Positions 6,636-15,788 of a stretch of 64,000 nucleotides of DNA are shown piece by piece; position 1 is the stretch's first letter, and every line of letters starts with the position of its first letter. A model generated the notes under the pieces. That model did no database searches, was not told the DNA's origin, and saw only the letters and a program-made list of their open reading frames with translations. A program made the translations under genes and the position numbers. The stretch comes from Sorangium cellulosum So0157-2 (GTDB lineage: Bacteria; Myxococcota_A; Polyangia; Polyangiales; Polyangiaceae), in assembly GCF_000418325.1 (NCBI RefSeq), contig NC_021658.1:10740001-10804000 (forward strand), in the 5' to 3' direction.

Positions 6636-6671
6636 GAGGGGAGTTTTATCGCGGTGACCTGGGCTCGTCAA
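6636..6671 (-). promoter_or_regulatory. Promoter of the thrS leader
   Basis: Minus-strand TTGACG (6666-6671) and TAAAAC (6643-6648) are spaced by exactly 17 bases, a good match to a sigma-70 type promoter. The expected start lies at about 6635-6637, on or just before the GTG of the leader peptide. The -35 overlaps the stop codon of the NTF2-like gene. Confidence 0.7.
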
Positions 6672-7297
6672 GCGGGACGTCCTTGCGCGTTTCGTGCTCC
6701 GGGAGCGTCCCGCGCGGCCTCGGGGCCGGCCGGCCGGCCGGCGAGGGCGCGGGAGAGGAGCACCGCCCCGGTGAAGAGGTAACCCGAGCAGGACCGGAAG
6801 ACGTCGTAGGAGCGGCCGAGGAACGGAACGCTCCGCAGGACGTCCGCGACGCGCCAGATCTCCTCGTGACGCGTGATCCTGAAGCTCTCGCCTCCATCGA
6901 TCAGGTCGAACTCGTACGTCAGGATCACCCGCATCGGGTACGCGCAGCGCGGGAACAGCCTCAGGTAGAGGGTGCCGTCGACGACGGCGCGGCCCGCGTC
7001 GCGCGGCGCGCAGAGCCGGACGCTCAGCTGCGAGACGTCGAGGTCGAAGCGGGGGCCGCCGCGCGCTCCGGCGAGGTCGACCTGGTACGTCTCGACGCCC
7101 CGCACGCGCCGCCACGGGCTGACGAACTCGATGCCAGGGGCGAGGTAGGGATAAACCTCCTTCTCCAGCGTCGCGCCCGGAACGCTCGTGTCGTACATGA
7201 GGAGCGAAAGGCGCCTGAAGCGGTCCTCGAGGTCGTCGAGCCCGAGGCGCGGCATCGAGGGTATCGTGAACGGGAGGCAGTTCACCTTTGTCGCCAT
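6668..7297 (-). CDS. NTF2-like / SnoaL-like fold protein
   Basis: Encodes 209 residues. ATG 7297 is chosen for the GGAGAG seven bases upstream. The N-terminal half, with RFRRLSLLMYDTSVP, then APGIEFVSPWRRVRGVETYQ, has the usual NTF2-like pattern of a helix, a 'D/E-F-x-x-P' strand and 'v-G-xx-xY'. Many such proteins are small cyclases, isomerases or binding proteins, but I cannot name a substrate. The segment CSGYLFTGAVLLSRAL near the end could be a membrane-associated helix. It lies directly upstream of the thrS promoter in the same direction and could act in the same pathway as the P450s; that is only context. Confidence 0.6.
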   Translation of the reverse strand: MATKVNCLPFTIPSMPRLGLDDLEDRFRRLSLLMYDTSVPGATLEKEVYPYLAPGIEFVSPWRRVRGVETYQVDLAGARGGPRFDLDVSQLSVRLCAPRDAGRAVVDGTLYLRLFPRCAYPMRVILTYEFDLIDGGESFRITRHEEIWRVADVLRSVPFLGRSYDVFRSCSGYLFTGAVLLSRALAGRPAGPEAARDAPGARNAQGRPA

Positions 7298-7633
7298 GTC
7301 GTGACTCTCCATCTCGAGGCGCTCCCCGCCCGGTGTGAAGCGACGGCGCGGACGGGGAAGATGAAGGCCGAGACGCAATGGACGGGCCGAGGCGGGGCGC
7401 GCTCCGGCGCGCGCGCGGCGGCGCCTCGCTCCGCCCGGCGCGCCGCGTGTGATCCGCCGCGCACGGCGCTCGAAAGGCCCAGATCTCCGCGCGGCAGCAG
7501 GGCGAGAATCGGCGCGCTCGCCGCCGATTGGCCTGGTCGCGGGGGCGTCCGCCGCTATCTTCCCGCGCCGTTCGGCTCGCGAGGGGCGCGGCGCTTCGCG
7601 TCCTCGGCAGCCGGTGAGCCACGAGGAGAGGGA

Positions 7634-8599
7634 GTGTCACGGGTGCTGGAGAGCGCAGCGAGGGTCGCCGGGAGGTTCACGGAGCCGCGCAGGGCGGCGG
7701 CGCGGCGGCTCGCCGCCCTCGCGGCCCTCGCCCTCGCCTCGGCGGGGTGCATCGCGCGGGGGGCGCCGGCGCGCGCAGGCCATGGAGACGCCGGCGCGGC
7801 GGCGCCGGCGCGCCCCGGCCACGGAGACGCCGGCGCGGCGGCGGAGCGGCTCTTCCGTGAGGCGGAGTCGCTGGAGAGCCGCCGCCGCGCGATCGGCGTG
7901 CAGCTCTTCGTGCTCGACGAGGCCGCGGAGGCCGGCGCCGCGGGCGAGCGCGCCGAGGCCCGGCGGGCGGCGCTCGAGGCGGAGGCCGCGCGGGTGCTCT
8001 CGAGGACGGTCGCGGCCTACGCCGCGCTCGTCGACGCGCCGGCGCTGCGCGCGGCGGAGCAGCGGCCCTCGGCGCTCCTCAAGCTCGCGCAGGCGCTCCA
8101 GGACGGCGGGGACCTGCGCGGCGCCGAGGCGCGGCTGCGCCAGCTCGCCCTCGAGCACCCGGCGTCGCGCGAGGCGCCCGAGGCCCACCTCGCGCTGGCC
8201 AACCTCGCGTTCGCGGCGGGGCGCCTCGACGAGGCCGTGGACGCCTGCGACGACGCCCTCCGCGGCGCCGCGGGCGCGGCGCTGCGAAAGCGCGCGCTCT
8301 ACGTGAAGTCGTGGAGCCTGCGGGGGCTCGGCCGCGGGGGCGCCGTCGAGGAGGCGATGGAGGCGCTGCGCGCCATCGTGCAGCTCGGCCCCGCGCGCGC
8401 GGGCTCGCCGGAGGCGACGATCGACGAGGCCGCGGAGCGCGAGCTCGTCGAGCTCTACGCGGCGCACGGCGATCCCGCCCGCGCCCGCGCGTTCTTCGCG
8501 GGCGCGGGCGAGCGCGCGGGCCCGCGCCTGCTCGGCGAGGTGGAGGCCCGCGCCGCGTGGCGGCGGCGCCCCGGGACGCTCGATCGGCCGACGCTGTGA
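7634..8599 (+). CDS. TPR lipoprotein
   Basis: Encodes 321 residues from GTG 7634, directly behind a strong GAGGAGAGGG site. A signal peptide with the lipobox ASAGC near residue 39 predicts a lipoprotein. Two short copies of GHGDAGAAA follow the signal peptide. The rest is helical with TPR-like pairs (ALLKLAQALQDGGDLRGAEARL; HLALANLAFAAGRLDEAVDA), as in periplasmic scaffolds of the YbgF/BamD type. The client is unknown. The gene stands alone between the NTF2-like gene and the regulator on the other strand. Confidence 0.8.
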   Translation: MSRVLESAARVAGRFTEPRRAAARRLAALAALALASAGCIARGAPARAGHGDAGAAAPARPGHGDAGAAAERLFREAESLESRRRAIGVQLFVLDEAAEAGAAGERAEARRAALEAEAARVLSRTVAAYAALVDAPALRAAEQRPSALLKLAQALQDGGDLRGAEARLRQLALEHPASREAPEAHLALANLAFAAGRLDEAVDACDDALRGAAGAALRKRALYVKSWSLRGLGRGGAVEEAMEALRAIVQLGPARAGSPEATIDEAAERELVELYAAHGDPARARAFFAGAGERAGPRLLGEVEARAAWRRRPGTLDRPTL

Positions 8600-8615
8600 G
8601 CGGCCGCGGGGCGGG

Positions 8616-8948
8616 TCACCCTTCGCCCGCGTCGACGCGGAAGCGCGGCGCCTCGATGCGCTCCCCGCGGCACGCCGGGCAGCGGCTCGGCTTCGCCAGC
8701 GAGCGCCGCTCGTCGAACGCGTAGCCGCACCGCAGGCAGCGCGCCGGCGCGATCGAGAGCCGCTCGCCGCGGGCGCGCAGCGAGCGCGCGAGGTGCTCGA
8801 GGTGCGGCGTCACGTCGCGCTCGCGCAGCCCGACGCGCGCGGAGAGCTCCCACGCGGTCGCGGCGCCCCTGCGCAGCTCCTCCAAGAGCGTCTGCCGCAC
8901 CGTCTCCGACCGGGGCGCTGGGCTCGGCGGTGGCTTCGACTTGCTCAT
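8616..8948 (-). CDS. HTH plus zinc-ribbon transcriptional regulator (COG3357-like)
   Basis: Encodes 110 residues from ATG 8948. A winged-helix part (ETVRQTLLEELRRG, then AWELSARVGLRERDVTPHLE) is followed by a four-cysteine zinc ribbon, CLRCGYAF and CPACRGERI, typical of short archaeal/bacterial predicted regulators. Such proteins probably sense metal or redox state, but the target is unknown. It is transcribed away from the kinase-globin gene, with 234 bases between the two starts, so it might regulate that gene. Confidence 0.8.
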   Translation of the reverse strand: MSKSKPPPSPAPRSETVRQTLLEELRRGAATAWELSARVGLRERDVTPHLEHLARSLRARGERLSIAPARCLRCGYAFDERRSLAKPSRCPACRGERIEAPRFRVDAGEG

Positions 8949-9182
8949 ACAATTCCAGATCGTGACACCCCGGCTGCGCCGGTCCACCGCCGGCGATGTG
9001 CCCCCCGCGCGCCGCGAACGCGCTCCATGGCCGGGCCCGCGCCGCGCGTCGACGCGGCGCGGCCGGGACAGACGGGCTCCGTCTCGCGACCGCAGCGGCG
9101 CAGCGCGGCGCGGCAGAGCCCGCGCCGCCATTGCGCGGAACACCCCTCGCACGGAGAATGCCGCTCCGGAGAACCGCAGCGC

Positions 9183-11741
9183 ATGATCCCGTGCCCGTCC
9201 GAAGACGCCCTGGCCGCCTGGCTCGAGGGCCGCCTCCCGCACGAGGCCACGGCGACCCTGCGCGCGCACGTCGACGGCTGCGCCGACTGCCGCGCGGCGA
9301 TCTCGGCGCGCCCGAGCGAGAGCGACGTGGGCGCGCCGCTCCTGCTCCCCTCGACGGAGCACCGCTCCGACGAGGCCGAGCCGCCGCCGTCGTCCTCGGA
9401 GCCGTGGGCGCCGCCCTCGGCCTTCGACGATTACCGCGTGGTCAGGCCGCTCGGCCGCGGGGGCATGGGGCAGGTGTACCTCGCCCACGACGAGGTCCTC
9501 GACCGGCCCGTCGCGCTCAAGTTCGTCGCCGCGGACAACCCCGATCCGAGGACCATCGAGCGGCTGCGCGTCGAGGCCCGCGCCATCGCGCGCCTCCAGC
9601 ACCCCAACGTCGTCGCCGTCTTCCGGATCGGCGAGGTGCGCGGGCGCCCCTACATCGCCTACGAGTTCGTCGAGGGCGAGCCGCTCGAGCTGCTCCCGAA
9701 GCCGGTCCCGTGGCAGGCCGCGCTGCGCATCGCGCTCGGCCTCGCGCGCGGGCTCGCCGCGGCGCACCGGCGGGGCGTCCTGCACCGCGACATCAAGCCG
9801 GCGAACGTGATGCTCGACGCGAGCGGCGAGGTGAAGCTGCTCGATTTCGGGCTCGCCAAGCTCGTCGACCGGGCCGCCGGCCGCGACGCGGGCCGGCGCG
9901 TCTCGTCGAGGCCCCCCGGCGCGCCCGCGCGCCGGCCGCTCTCGGACGTGTCGGCGTTGACGACCGCGATCCTCACGGAGCCCGACGCGGCCCCCGCGCT
10001 CGATGCCGCCGGCCTGACCCACGGCGGCACGATGATGGGCACGCCGCTCTACCTCGCGCCGGAGCTCTGGACCGGGACCGCCGGCACGCTCCAGTCCGAC
10101 GTCTACGCGCTCGGGCTGGTCCTCTACGAGCTGTGCGTGGGCCGGCTGCCGCACGCCGGGCTCGACCTGCACGCCATCGCCAGCTGGGTGACGGCGCGCG
10201 CGCTCCCGCAGCTCCGCTCGCTGTGCCCCGACGTCCCGGAGATGCTCGCGGCGGTCATCGACCGCTGCGTCCAGCGCGATCCCGCGGCGCGCTTCGCGTC
10301 GGCCGAGGAGGTGCAGGCCTCGCTCGAGGAGACCGAGGCGCTCTGCCGCGCGTTCCAGATCGTGCGCTCCGGGCCCGCGTCCGCGGGGTCGCCGGAGACG
10401 GACGCGGACGTCGTGGGCGCCTCCTTCGCGCGCCTCGCGCCGCGCGCCGAGGAGCTCGTCTCGCGCTTCTACGAGCGGCTCTTCCACCGGGAGCCGGCGC
10501 TCCGGGCGCTGTTCCCGCCGGACATGCGCGAGCAGCGGCTCAAGCTCGCCGCGGCGCTGCAGCTCGTGATCGACAACCTGCGCGCGCCGGACAAGCTGAT
10601 CGAGATGCTCGAGGCGCTCGGGCGCCGCCACGCGGCCTACGCCACGCTGCCCGAGCACTTCGACGCCGTGGGCCGGGCGCTGCTCGAGGCGCTCGAGGCG
10701 CTGGAAGGCGACGCGTGGACGCCCGCCACCGCGCGGGCGTGGGCGGGCGCGTACGCGCAGATCGCCGAGGCGATGCGGCGCGGGCTCGAGGCCGCCCGGG
10801 GGACGGCGGTCTCCTCCGCGCGGGCGCCGGCGCCGCTGCTCGCGGCGGAGACCCGGTTCGCCACGCGCGCGGACGCGAGCCTGGCCTACAGGGCCGCCGG
10901 CGACGGGCCGCTCGATCTGGTGCTCGTCCAGGGGTGGGTGACGCACGTGGAGGCCGCGTGGGAGGACGCGCTCATGTCCCGGTTCTTCGCCGAGCTCGGC
11001 GCGGGGTCGCGGCTCATCGTGCTCGATCAGCGCGGCACCGGCATGAGCGAGCGCGAGGGCGCCGGCGCGCCCGCCGAGCAGCAGGCCGAGGATCTGCTCG
11101 CCGTCCTGGACGCGGCCGGCGTGGAGCGGGCGGCGCTCCTCGGCGTGGGGGGCGGCTTCGCGCCGTGCGCGCTGCTCGCGGCGGCGCACCCGGCGCGGGC
11201 GCGCGCGCTGATCGCGCTCGGCAGCGCGGCGCAGATGGCGGCCTGGCCCGGGTGCCTCTTCGGCCTCGCCGGCGAGGACGCCGAGGAGGCCGAGCGCGCG
11301 CTGCGGAGCGCCTGGGGCGAGCCGCTCTTCCTCGATCGCCTCGCCCCCTCGGCCGCGGAGGACGCCGCGTTCCGGCGCTCCTGGGCCGCGTACCTGCGCC
11401 ACGGCGCGAGCCCGAGCGGGGCGGCGCGCATGCTCCGGGCGCACGCGGCGGCCGACATCCGGTCGGCGCTGGGCCAGGTGAGCGCCCCGTCGCTGGTGCT
11501 GCACCGGGCCGGCGATCGGGCCGTCCCCGCGGCGGCCGGGCGCGATCTGGCCGGCCGCATCCGCGGCGCGCGCTACGTCGAGCTGCCGGGCGACGATCAC
11601 CTGCCCTTCGTCGGCGCGTCGCGGCCGCTGCTCGCCGAGCTGCGGGCCTTCCTCGACGCAGAGGCCGCCGGGGGGAGCACCGTCTCGAGCTTCGTGCCGC
11701 CCGCGGCGCTCGGCACCTCCGGCGCCGCTTCCGGCGATTGA
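9183..11741 (+). CDS. Ser/Thr kinase - globin - alpha/beta-hydrolase-like fusion
   Basis: Encodes 852 residues. Domains in order: (1) HxxxCxxC zinc motif (H29, C33, C36) as in anti-sigma zf-HC2 domains; (2) Pkn2/Hanks-type kinase about 84-385 with glycine loop GRGGMG, Lys113, HRD 201-203 and DFG 221-223; (3) globin about 408-540, with RFYERLF around Tyr430 and GRRHAAYATLPEHF giving proximal His483, as in flavohaemoglobins; (4) alpha/beta-hydrolase-like about 555-835 where the nucleophile elbow reads GVGGG, so Ser656 is Gly, although the late GDDHLPF histidine remains. There is no membrane segment. The globin suggests oxygen, NO or CO sensing coupled to phosphorylation. The C-terminal domain is probably a binding module. 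ATG 9183 is 12 bases behind GGAGAA. Confidence 0.9.
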   Translation: MIPCPSEDALAAWLEGRLPHEATATLRAHVDGCADCRAAISARPSESDVGAPLLLPSTEHRSDEAEPPPSSSEPWAPPSAFDDYRVVRPLGRGGMGQVYLAHDEVLDRPVALKFVAADNPDPRTIERLRVEARAIARLQHPNVVAVFRIGEVRGRPYIAYEFVEGEPLELLPKPVPWQAALRIALGLARGLAAAHRRGVLHRDIKPANVMLDASGEVKLLDFGLAKLVDRAAGRDAGRRVSSRPPGAPARRPLSDVSALTTAILTEPDAAPALDAAGLTHGGTMMGTPLYLAPELWTGTAGTLQSDVYALGLVLYELCVGRLPHAGLDLHAIASWVTARALPQLRSLCPDVPEMLAAVIDRCVQRDPAARFASAEEVQASLEETEALCRAFQIVRSGPASAGSPETDADVVGASFARLAPRAEELVSRFYERLFHREPALRALFPPDMREQRLKLAAALQLVIDNLRAPDKLIEMLEALGRRHAAYATLPEHFDAVGRALLEALEALEGDAWTPATARAWAGAYAQIAEAMRRGLEAARGTAVSSARAPAPLLAAETRFATRADASLAYRAAGDGPLDLVLVQGWVTHVEAAWEDALMSRFFAELGAGSRLIVLDQRGTGMSEREGAGAPAEQQAEDLLAVLDAAGVERAALLGVGGGFAPCALLAAAHPARARALIALGSAAQMAAWPGCLFGLAGEDAEEAERALRSAWGEPLFLDRLAPSAAEDAAFRRSWAAYLRHGASPSGAARMLRAHAAADIRSALGQVSAPSLVLHRAGDRAVPAAAGRDLAGRIRGARYVELPGDDHLPFVGASRPLLAELRAFLDAEAAGGSTVSSFVPPAALGTSGAASGD

Positions 11742-12079
11742 CGCGTGACGCGCTGCCCCGAGCACGTCGTGAGTCGATGAACGTCCGCCGGCGCCGCGAC
11801 GGCGCCTGCCCGGCTCGCGCTGCGGAGCGCGTGTGGGGAATATGCCGCTCGCGCGAAGCGCCGCCGGACCGGCGCTCGCCCCTCGGGCGCTCGAATGCGC
11901 CCGTTCATGGGTATTCGCGCGCATTCGAGCGTCGCGCAGGAGCGCTCGAGTTCAGCGATCAGCGCCGCTCTCTCCGGTTTTGCCCGATACGACTTGAGAG
12001 AACTCCTTATCTATCCGTCTTGTTGTGCAAAGACGGTATCCGCCTTGCCGGTGCATGATTCGACCGCTAACTTGAATTG
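11742..12079. other. Intergenic region with a 13-bp inverted repeat
   Basis: No gene supported. It contains a perfect inverted repeat (11888-11900 with 11919-11931) and a lower-GC stretch before the lipoprotein gene that probably holds its promoter; I cannot assign -35/-10 boxes. Confidence 0.5.
11888..11931. repeat. 13-bp perfect inverted repeat, 18-base spacer
   Basis: CGCTCGAATGCGC (11888-11900) and GCGCATTCGAGCG (11919-11931) are exact complements. No T-run follows. It may be a bidirectional stop or an operator for the downstream lipoprotein gene. Confidence 0.7.
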
Positions 12080-13938
12080 ATGATTATGTGGACACGCGCG
12101 CTCACCTGCGGCTGCGCCTTGATCGGCGCGCTCGCGAGCGCTTGCTCCGGGACGGAGCAGGGCGCTCCTGCCGCAGCGTCGAGCGCGACGGACGCGGGCG
12201 GCGAAGGCGGCGAGGGCGGCGCAGGGGACGCGGGCGAAGGCGGCGCAGGGAGCGCGAGCGAGGGCGGCGCAGGGAGCGCGGGAGACGGCGGCTCAGGGAG
12301 CGCGAGCGAGGGCGGCGCTGCCGGGGGCGCGGGCGGCGCCGGCGGGGAGGCGGGCGGCGCTGGCTGTCCTCCTGGAGAGGAGGGCTGTCCGTGCGGGTCT
12401 CTCGGCGAGTGCGACGGCGAGCTCCGCTGCGTGGACGGCGTGTGTATCTCGGGCTGCGGCTGCACCGACGGATACGCCATCGTCGACGGCGAGTGCGTCT
12501 GGCGGGGAGGCCCGCAGGATCCCTCGTTCGAGAGCGCGGACACCTGGAGCGCCACGGGCGCCGCGCTCGTCCGACCCGAGGCCGAGGGCAACGGCAACCC
12601 GGGGGCCGGGGTCATCGGCAGGGACGCGGTGTGCCAGATGGCGGGCTTCTCTCAGCAGCTCACGATGCCGGACCTCGCGTGCGCCGAGCCGCTGCTCCTC
12701 ACGTTCGCCGCGCACGTCGCCTGCGACGCCGGCATGGACTGCATCGGTCCCCCGGGCGTCGGGGTCCGCATCAACGGCGGATTCAGCAACCTCGATCTCA
12801 TGCCTTCTTCGTCCTTCGCCCCGCAGCGCGTCTGCCTGGGAGAGCGCGCCTATGGCGGGCAGATCGAGCTGCTCCTCGGGCCCTCCCGGAGATCTCCCCA
12901 GTGCGACGAGGAAGCCGGACAGGGCTACATCCTGGCCTTCGACGACGTCGCGATTCGACCGGATGAGATGAGCGATTGTCCCCTGCCGGGCCAGGTGCTG
13001 AACGGCGACTTCGAGGCAGGCGACGCGGGCTGGACGGCGAAGCCGGAGAACGGCGTCTCCGAGGTCGCGAGCGGCCTCGGCCAGGGCAGCGGCAAGGGCG
13101 GACACATCGGCACCACGCACTTCTGCCAGTATCCCTCGCTCGAGGGCACGGTCTCGGCCCCGCTGCCCTCCCCCGCGCTGCCGAACCCGGCGCTCCGCAT
13201 CTGGAGCCAGGGCAGCCCGGGCGCGGTCGTCAACGTCACGCTGAGCACGCACCAGCTGACGGCGCTGACGGGCACGGGCGAGGCGCAGGTCTCGCACGTC
13301 TGCTTGCCCCGGTGGGCGCTCGGCATGGCGCACAGGCTCGCCTTCGCCTACCGGAACCGGAGCAGCCAGCCGTGCACGGACGAGAACCAACGCGACTTCG
13401 CGGTGGATGATCTCGCCTTCGTCTCCGACGATCGGTGCCCCGGGGACGCGCCGCTGTTCGACCCCGGCTTCGAGAACGCCGGCGCCGGCGCGAGCCTCTC
13501 GCCGGCGTGGGTCCTGAACGCGGACGATCCCTCGCGCGGCAGCGCCAGGCTCGCCGTCGACGCCGCCGCCGCGCACTCCGGCGAGGTCTCGCTCTCGCTG
13601 TCCGTGAAGAAGCCTGCCGGGAGCCGTCGGCCTCCACCGTGTTCACGGTGCCCGAGCCCGAGGGGACGGCCGGCCCGGCGCTGAAGTTCTGGTACCGCAC
13701 GAGCGACCTCCGCGCGGCGACCGCCTCCTCGACCCCGGGCGCCGCCCTCCCTGCCAGCGAGCGCTGGAAGCAGCGGACGATCTGCCTGGATCCGCGCACG
13801 GCGGGCAGGCCCCAGCACCTCTCCTTCAAGCTGGGCGCCAGCGGCGTCTGCGACGAGCCGCTCGGTCAGGAGACGCTGCACGTCGACGACGTCGAGGCGA
13901 CGACCGACCCTTCCTGCCCGGCCGCGCCGCCCCCCTGA
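12080..13938 (+). pseudogene. Lipoprotein with three repeated modules, frameshifted near 13610
   Basis: From ATG 12080 the frame encodes a signal peptide with lipobox LASAC, a Gly/Glu/Ser-rich spacer, a Cys-rich segment (about 95-135) and three similar modules of about 150 residues opening with PSFESADTW, NGDFEAGDAGW and DPGFENAG, as in carbohydrate-binding-like jelly rolls. After SLSLSVKKP the frame runs into unlike sequence and stops at 13684. In another frame the coding continues as REPSASTVFTVPEPEG through FWYRTSDLRAA to a stop at 13938. The shift fits loss of one base at about 13605-13620. Restored, the protein has about 619 residues. It is either a real lesion or a sequence error. No ribosome site is obvious; an alternative start is ATG 12086. 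Confidence 0.75.
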
Positions 13939-13989
13939 GCTCCCGGCCCCCGGCGCCGTCGTTGCGCCGTGCCGCGCGCGCCGCTCGGC

Positions 13990-14772
13990 TCAGCCGCGCT
14001 TGCGCCCCACCAGGATGACGATCGGATACGCGAAGCGCACCTCGTCCCCCCGGAGCGCCGCGCCGACGCCGAGCGCGTCGACGCCGACGTCGGCGCGGTA
14101 GAGGGCCCGGAGCCGGTCCGCCCCGCCGGGCTCCGGGAAGGAGGCCCGGAGCGCGGCCTCGAGCTCCACCTCGAGCCTGTACCGCGCGGTCGTCTCGATC
14201 TCGAGCCCCGCCGCGTCGAACAGGGCGCCGAGCTCGCGCTCGGTGTGCGCGCGCGCGTGCGACGGATCGCGGATCTTCTCGGCGGCGTCGTACGCGTCCC
14301 GCTTGTCCTCGGCGGGCGCCACGTCGATCACGGCGACCCGCCCGTTCCTCTGGCACACGCGGGCCATCTCGCGCAGCGTCACGAGCGGATCCAGCAGGTG
14401 ATGGACGCTGTAGCGGGTCGTGACGAGGCGAAAGCTCTCGTCCGGATAGGGCAGCCGGCTCGCGTCGCCGAGCTCCCAGGTGACGTTGGAGAGCCCGAGG
14501 CTCGCCTGTCGCTTCCGCGCCTCGTCGAGCATCGCCGGGACGATGTCGAGCCCCCGCACGCTCGCCACGCGCGGCGCGAGCGCGCAGGCGACGATGCCCG
14601 GCCCGCAGGCGACGTCGAGGGCCGTGTCGCTCGGCGCCGGCGCGAGCGCGTCGAGCAGCAGCGCCATGGCGGATTCGGCCGAGTGGGCCGGGACCTCGGC
14701 GAACGGCCTGGCCTGCCTTGTGAACTGTTCCTGGATCAGCGCATCATGCGTCGTGGGATCGGCTTGGCTCAT
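13990..14772 (-). CDS. Class-I SAM-dependent methyltransferase
   Basis: Encodes 260 residues from ATG 14772. Motif I is DVACGPGIVACALA, with the acidic residue after the second strand in GLDIVPAML; motif II is ELGDASRLPYPDESF, as in UbiE/Methyltransf_11 enzymes acting on small molecules. FRLVTTRYSVHHLLDP fits the post-motif helix. The acceptor is unknown. It is divergent from the AraC-type regulator with 76 bases between, a layout that often means control of the enzyme by the regulator. The frame extends upstream but that part overlaps the regulator's start and looks non-coding. Confidence 0.9.
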   Translation of the reverse strand: MSQADPTTHDALIQEQFTRQARPFAEVPAHSAESAMALLLDALAPAPSDTALDVACGPGIVACALAPRVASVRGLDIVPAMLDEARKRQASLGLSNVTWELGDASRLPYPDESFRLVTTRYSVHHLLDPLVTLREMARVCQRNGRVAVIDVAPAEDKRDAYDAAEKIRDPSHARAHTERELGALFDAAGLEIETTARYRLEVELEAALRASFPEPGGADRLRALYRADVGVDALGVGAALRGDEVRFAYPIVILVGRKRG

Positions 14773-14848
14773 GGGGCTCGAAGGTGGACCACCTCCGTCT
14801 TTACGGCTGCCGGCGACAGGACAAAGATCGTCGCCGAGAGGCCACGCC

Positions 14849-15703
14849 GTGCAAGCCCGCGTCATGACCCCCACGGAGACCGCCGAGCACCTCGCCAGGC
14901 TCGGGCTCGACGAGGTCCCCGCGCGCGCGTTCTCCTATGAGGACGAGCTGCCGGGCGCCGCCTACGCCTGGCACACGCACGCGCGGCACCAGCTGCTCTG
15001 TCCCCTGGCCGGCACGGCGCGCCTCGACGTCGAGGACGCGTCCTTCCTGCTCCCCCCGCAGCGCGCCGCGCTCATCCCCGCGGGCGAGCCGCACGCGACC
15101 ACCCGTCGCGACGCGTCGATCGTCTCGATCTATTTCGAGCCCGCGGCGTTCCCCTCCCCCCTCGCGGCCGTGAGGGTCTTCGAGGTGACCGCGCTCCTGC
15201 GCGAGATGGTGATCTACGCGCGCCGCTGGCCCGTCGCGCGGCGCCCGGACGACGCCGCGGCCGACACCTTCTTCGCGGCGATGGCGGATCTCATCGCGCC
15301 GCTCCTCGATCGCGGCGCCACCTACCGGCTGCCCCGCGGCAGGACGCCGCCGGTGCAGCGGGCGATCGCGTGCGCGCTCGGCGACGTCGCGAGCGCGGAT
15401 CTCGCGCGGGCCGCGGCGTTCGCCGGGGCGACCGAGCGCACGCTGCGGCGGCGGTTCCGCGAGGAGACCGGCGTCACGTGGCGCGCCTTCGTCACGCGCG
15501 CGCGCGTGCTCCGGGCGCTCGACCTGCTCTCCGGCCCGAGCGCCAGCGTCACGCAGGTCGCGGTCGACGTCGGCTTCCAGAGCCTCGGCGCGTTCGCCGC
15601 CGCGTTCCGCGCCGTGACCGGCCAGACGCCGAGCGAGTTTCGCAGGACCGCGCCGCCCTGGCCGGGCGGCGATGGCCACAGCAGCTGGCCCGAGCCGACC
15701 TGA
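14849..15703 (+). CDS. AraC-family regulator with cupin sensor domain
   Basis: Encodes 284 residues. GTG 14849 is preferred over ATG 14864 because GAGAGG lies seven bases upstream of it. An N-terminal cupin contains HTHARHQLLCPLAGTARL and the later PAGEPHATTRR, the usual sugar- or small-ligand-binding half. Two helix-turn-helix units follow, ATERTLRRRFREETGVTWRA and VTQVAVDVGFQSLGAFAAAF, ending with the AraC signature before GQTPSEFRR. It probably binds the region shared with the divergent methyltransferase gene. The ligand is unknown. Confidence 0.92.
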   Translation: MQARVMTPTETAEHLARLGLDEVPARAFSYEDELPGAAYAWHTHARHQLLCPLAGTARLDVEDASFLLPPQRAALIPAGEPHATTRRDASIVSIYFEPAAFPSPLAAVRVFEVTALLREMVIYARRWPVARRPDDAAADTFFAAMADLIAPLLDRGATYRLPRGRTPPVQRAIACALGDVASADLARAAAFAGATERTLRRRFREETGVTWRAFVTRARVLRALDLLSGPSASVTQVAVDVGFQSLGAFAAAFRAVTGQTPSEFRRTAPPWPGGDGHSSWPEPT

Positions 15704-15788
15704 CGGCGCAGAAGACGCGCCCGACGAGCGTGGCTCCGGACCGCGGCAGCGCGCGCCGCCCCCGCGGCGCGCGCCGCGCGAGCCCGCG

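Noticed and set aside
6462..6640. T-box riboswitch for thrS
   Set aside because: The conserved T-box sequence (AGGGTGG..ACCGCG) does not precede the terminator; an ACCGCG inside the leader peptide is out of context. The Thr-codon run explains the leader better.
8949..11924. Long minus-strand frame upstream of the zinc-ribbon regulator
   Set aside because: Antisense to the kinase-globin gene; no domain. The regulator starts at 8948.
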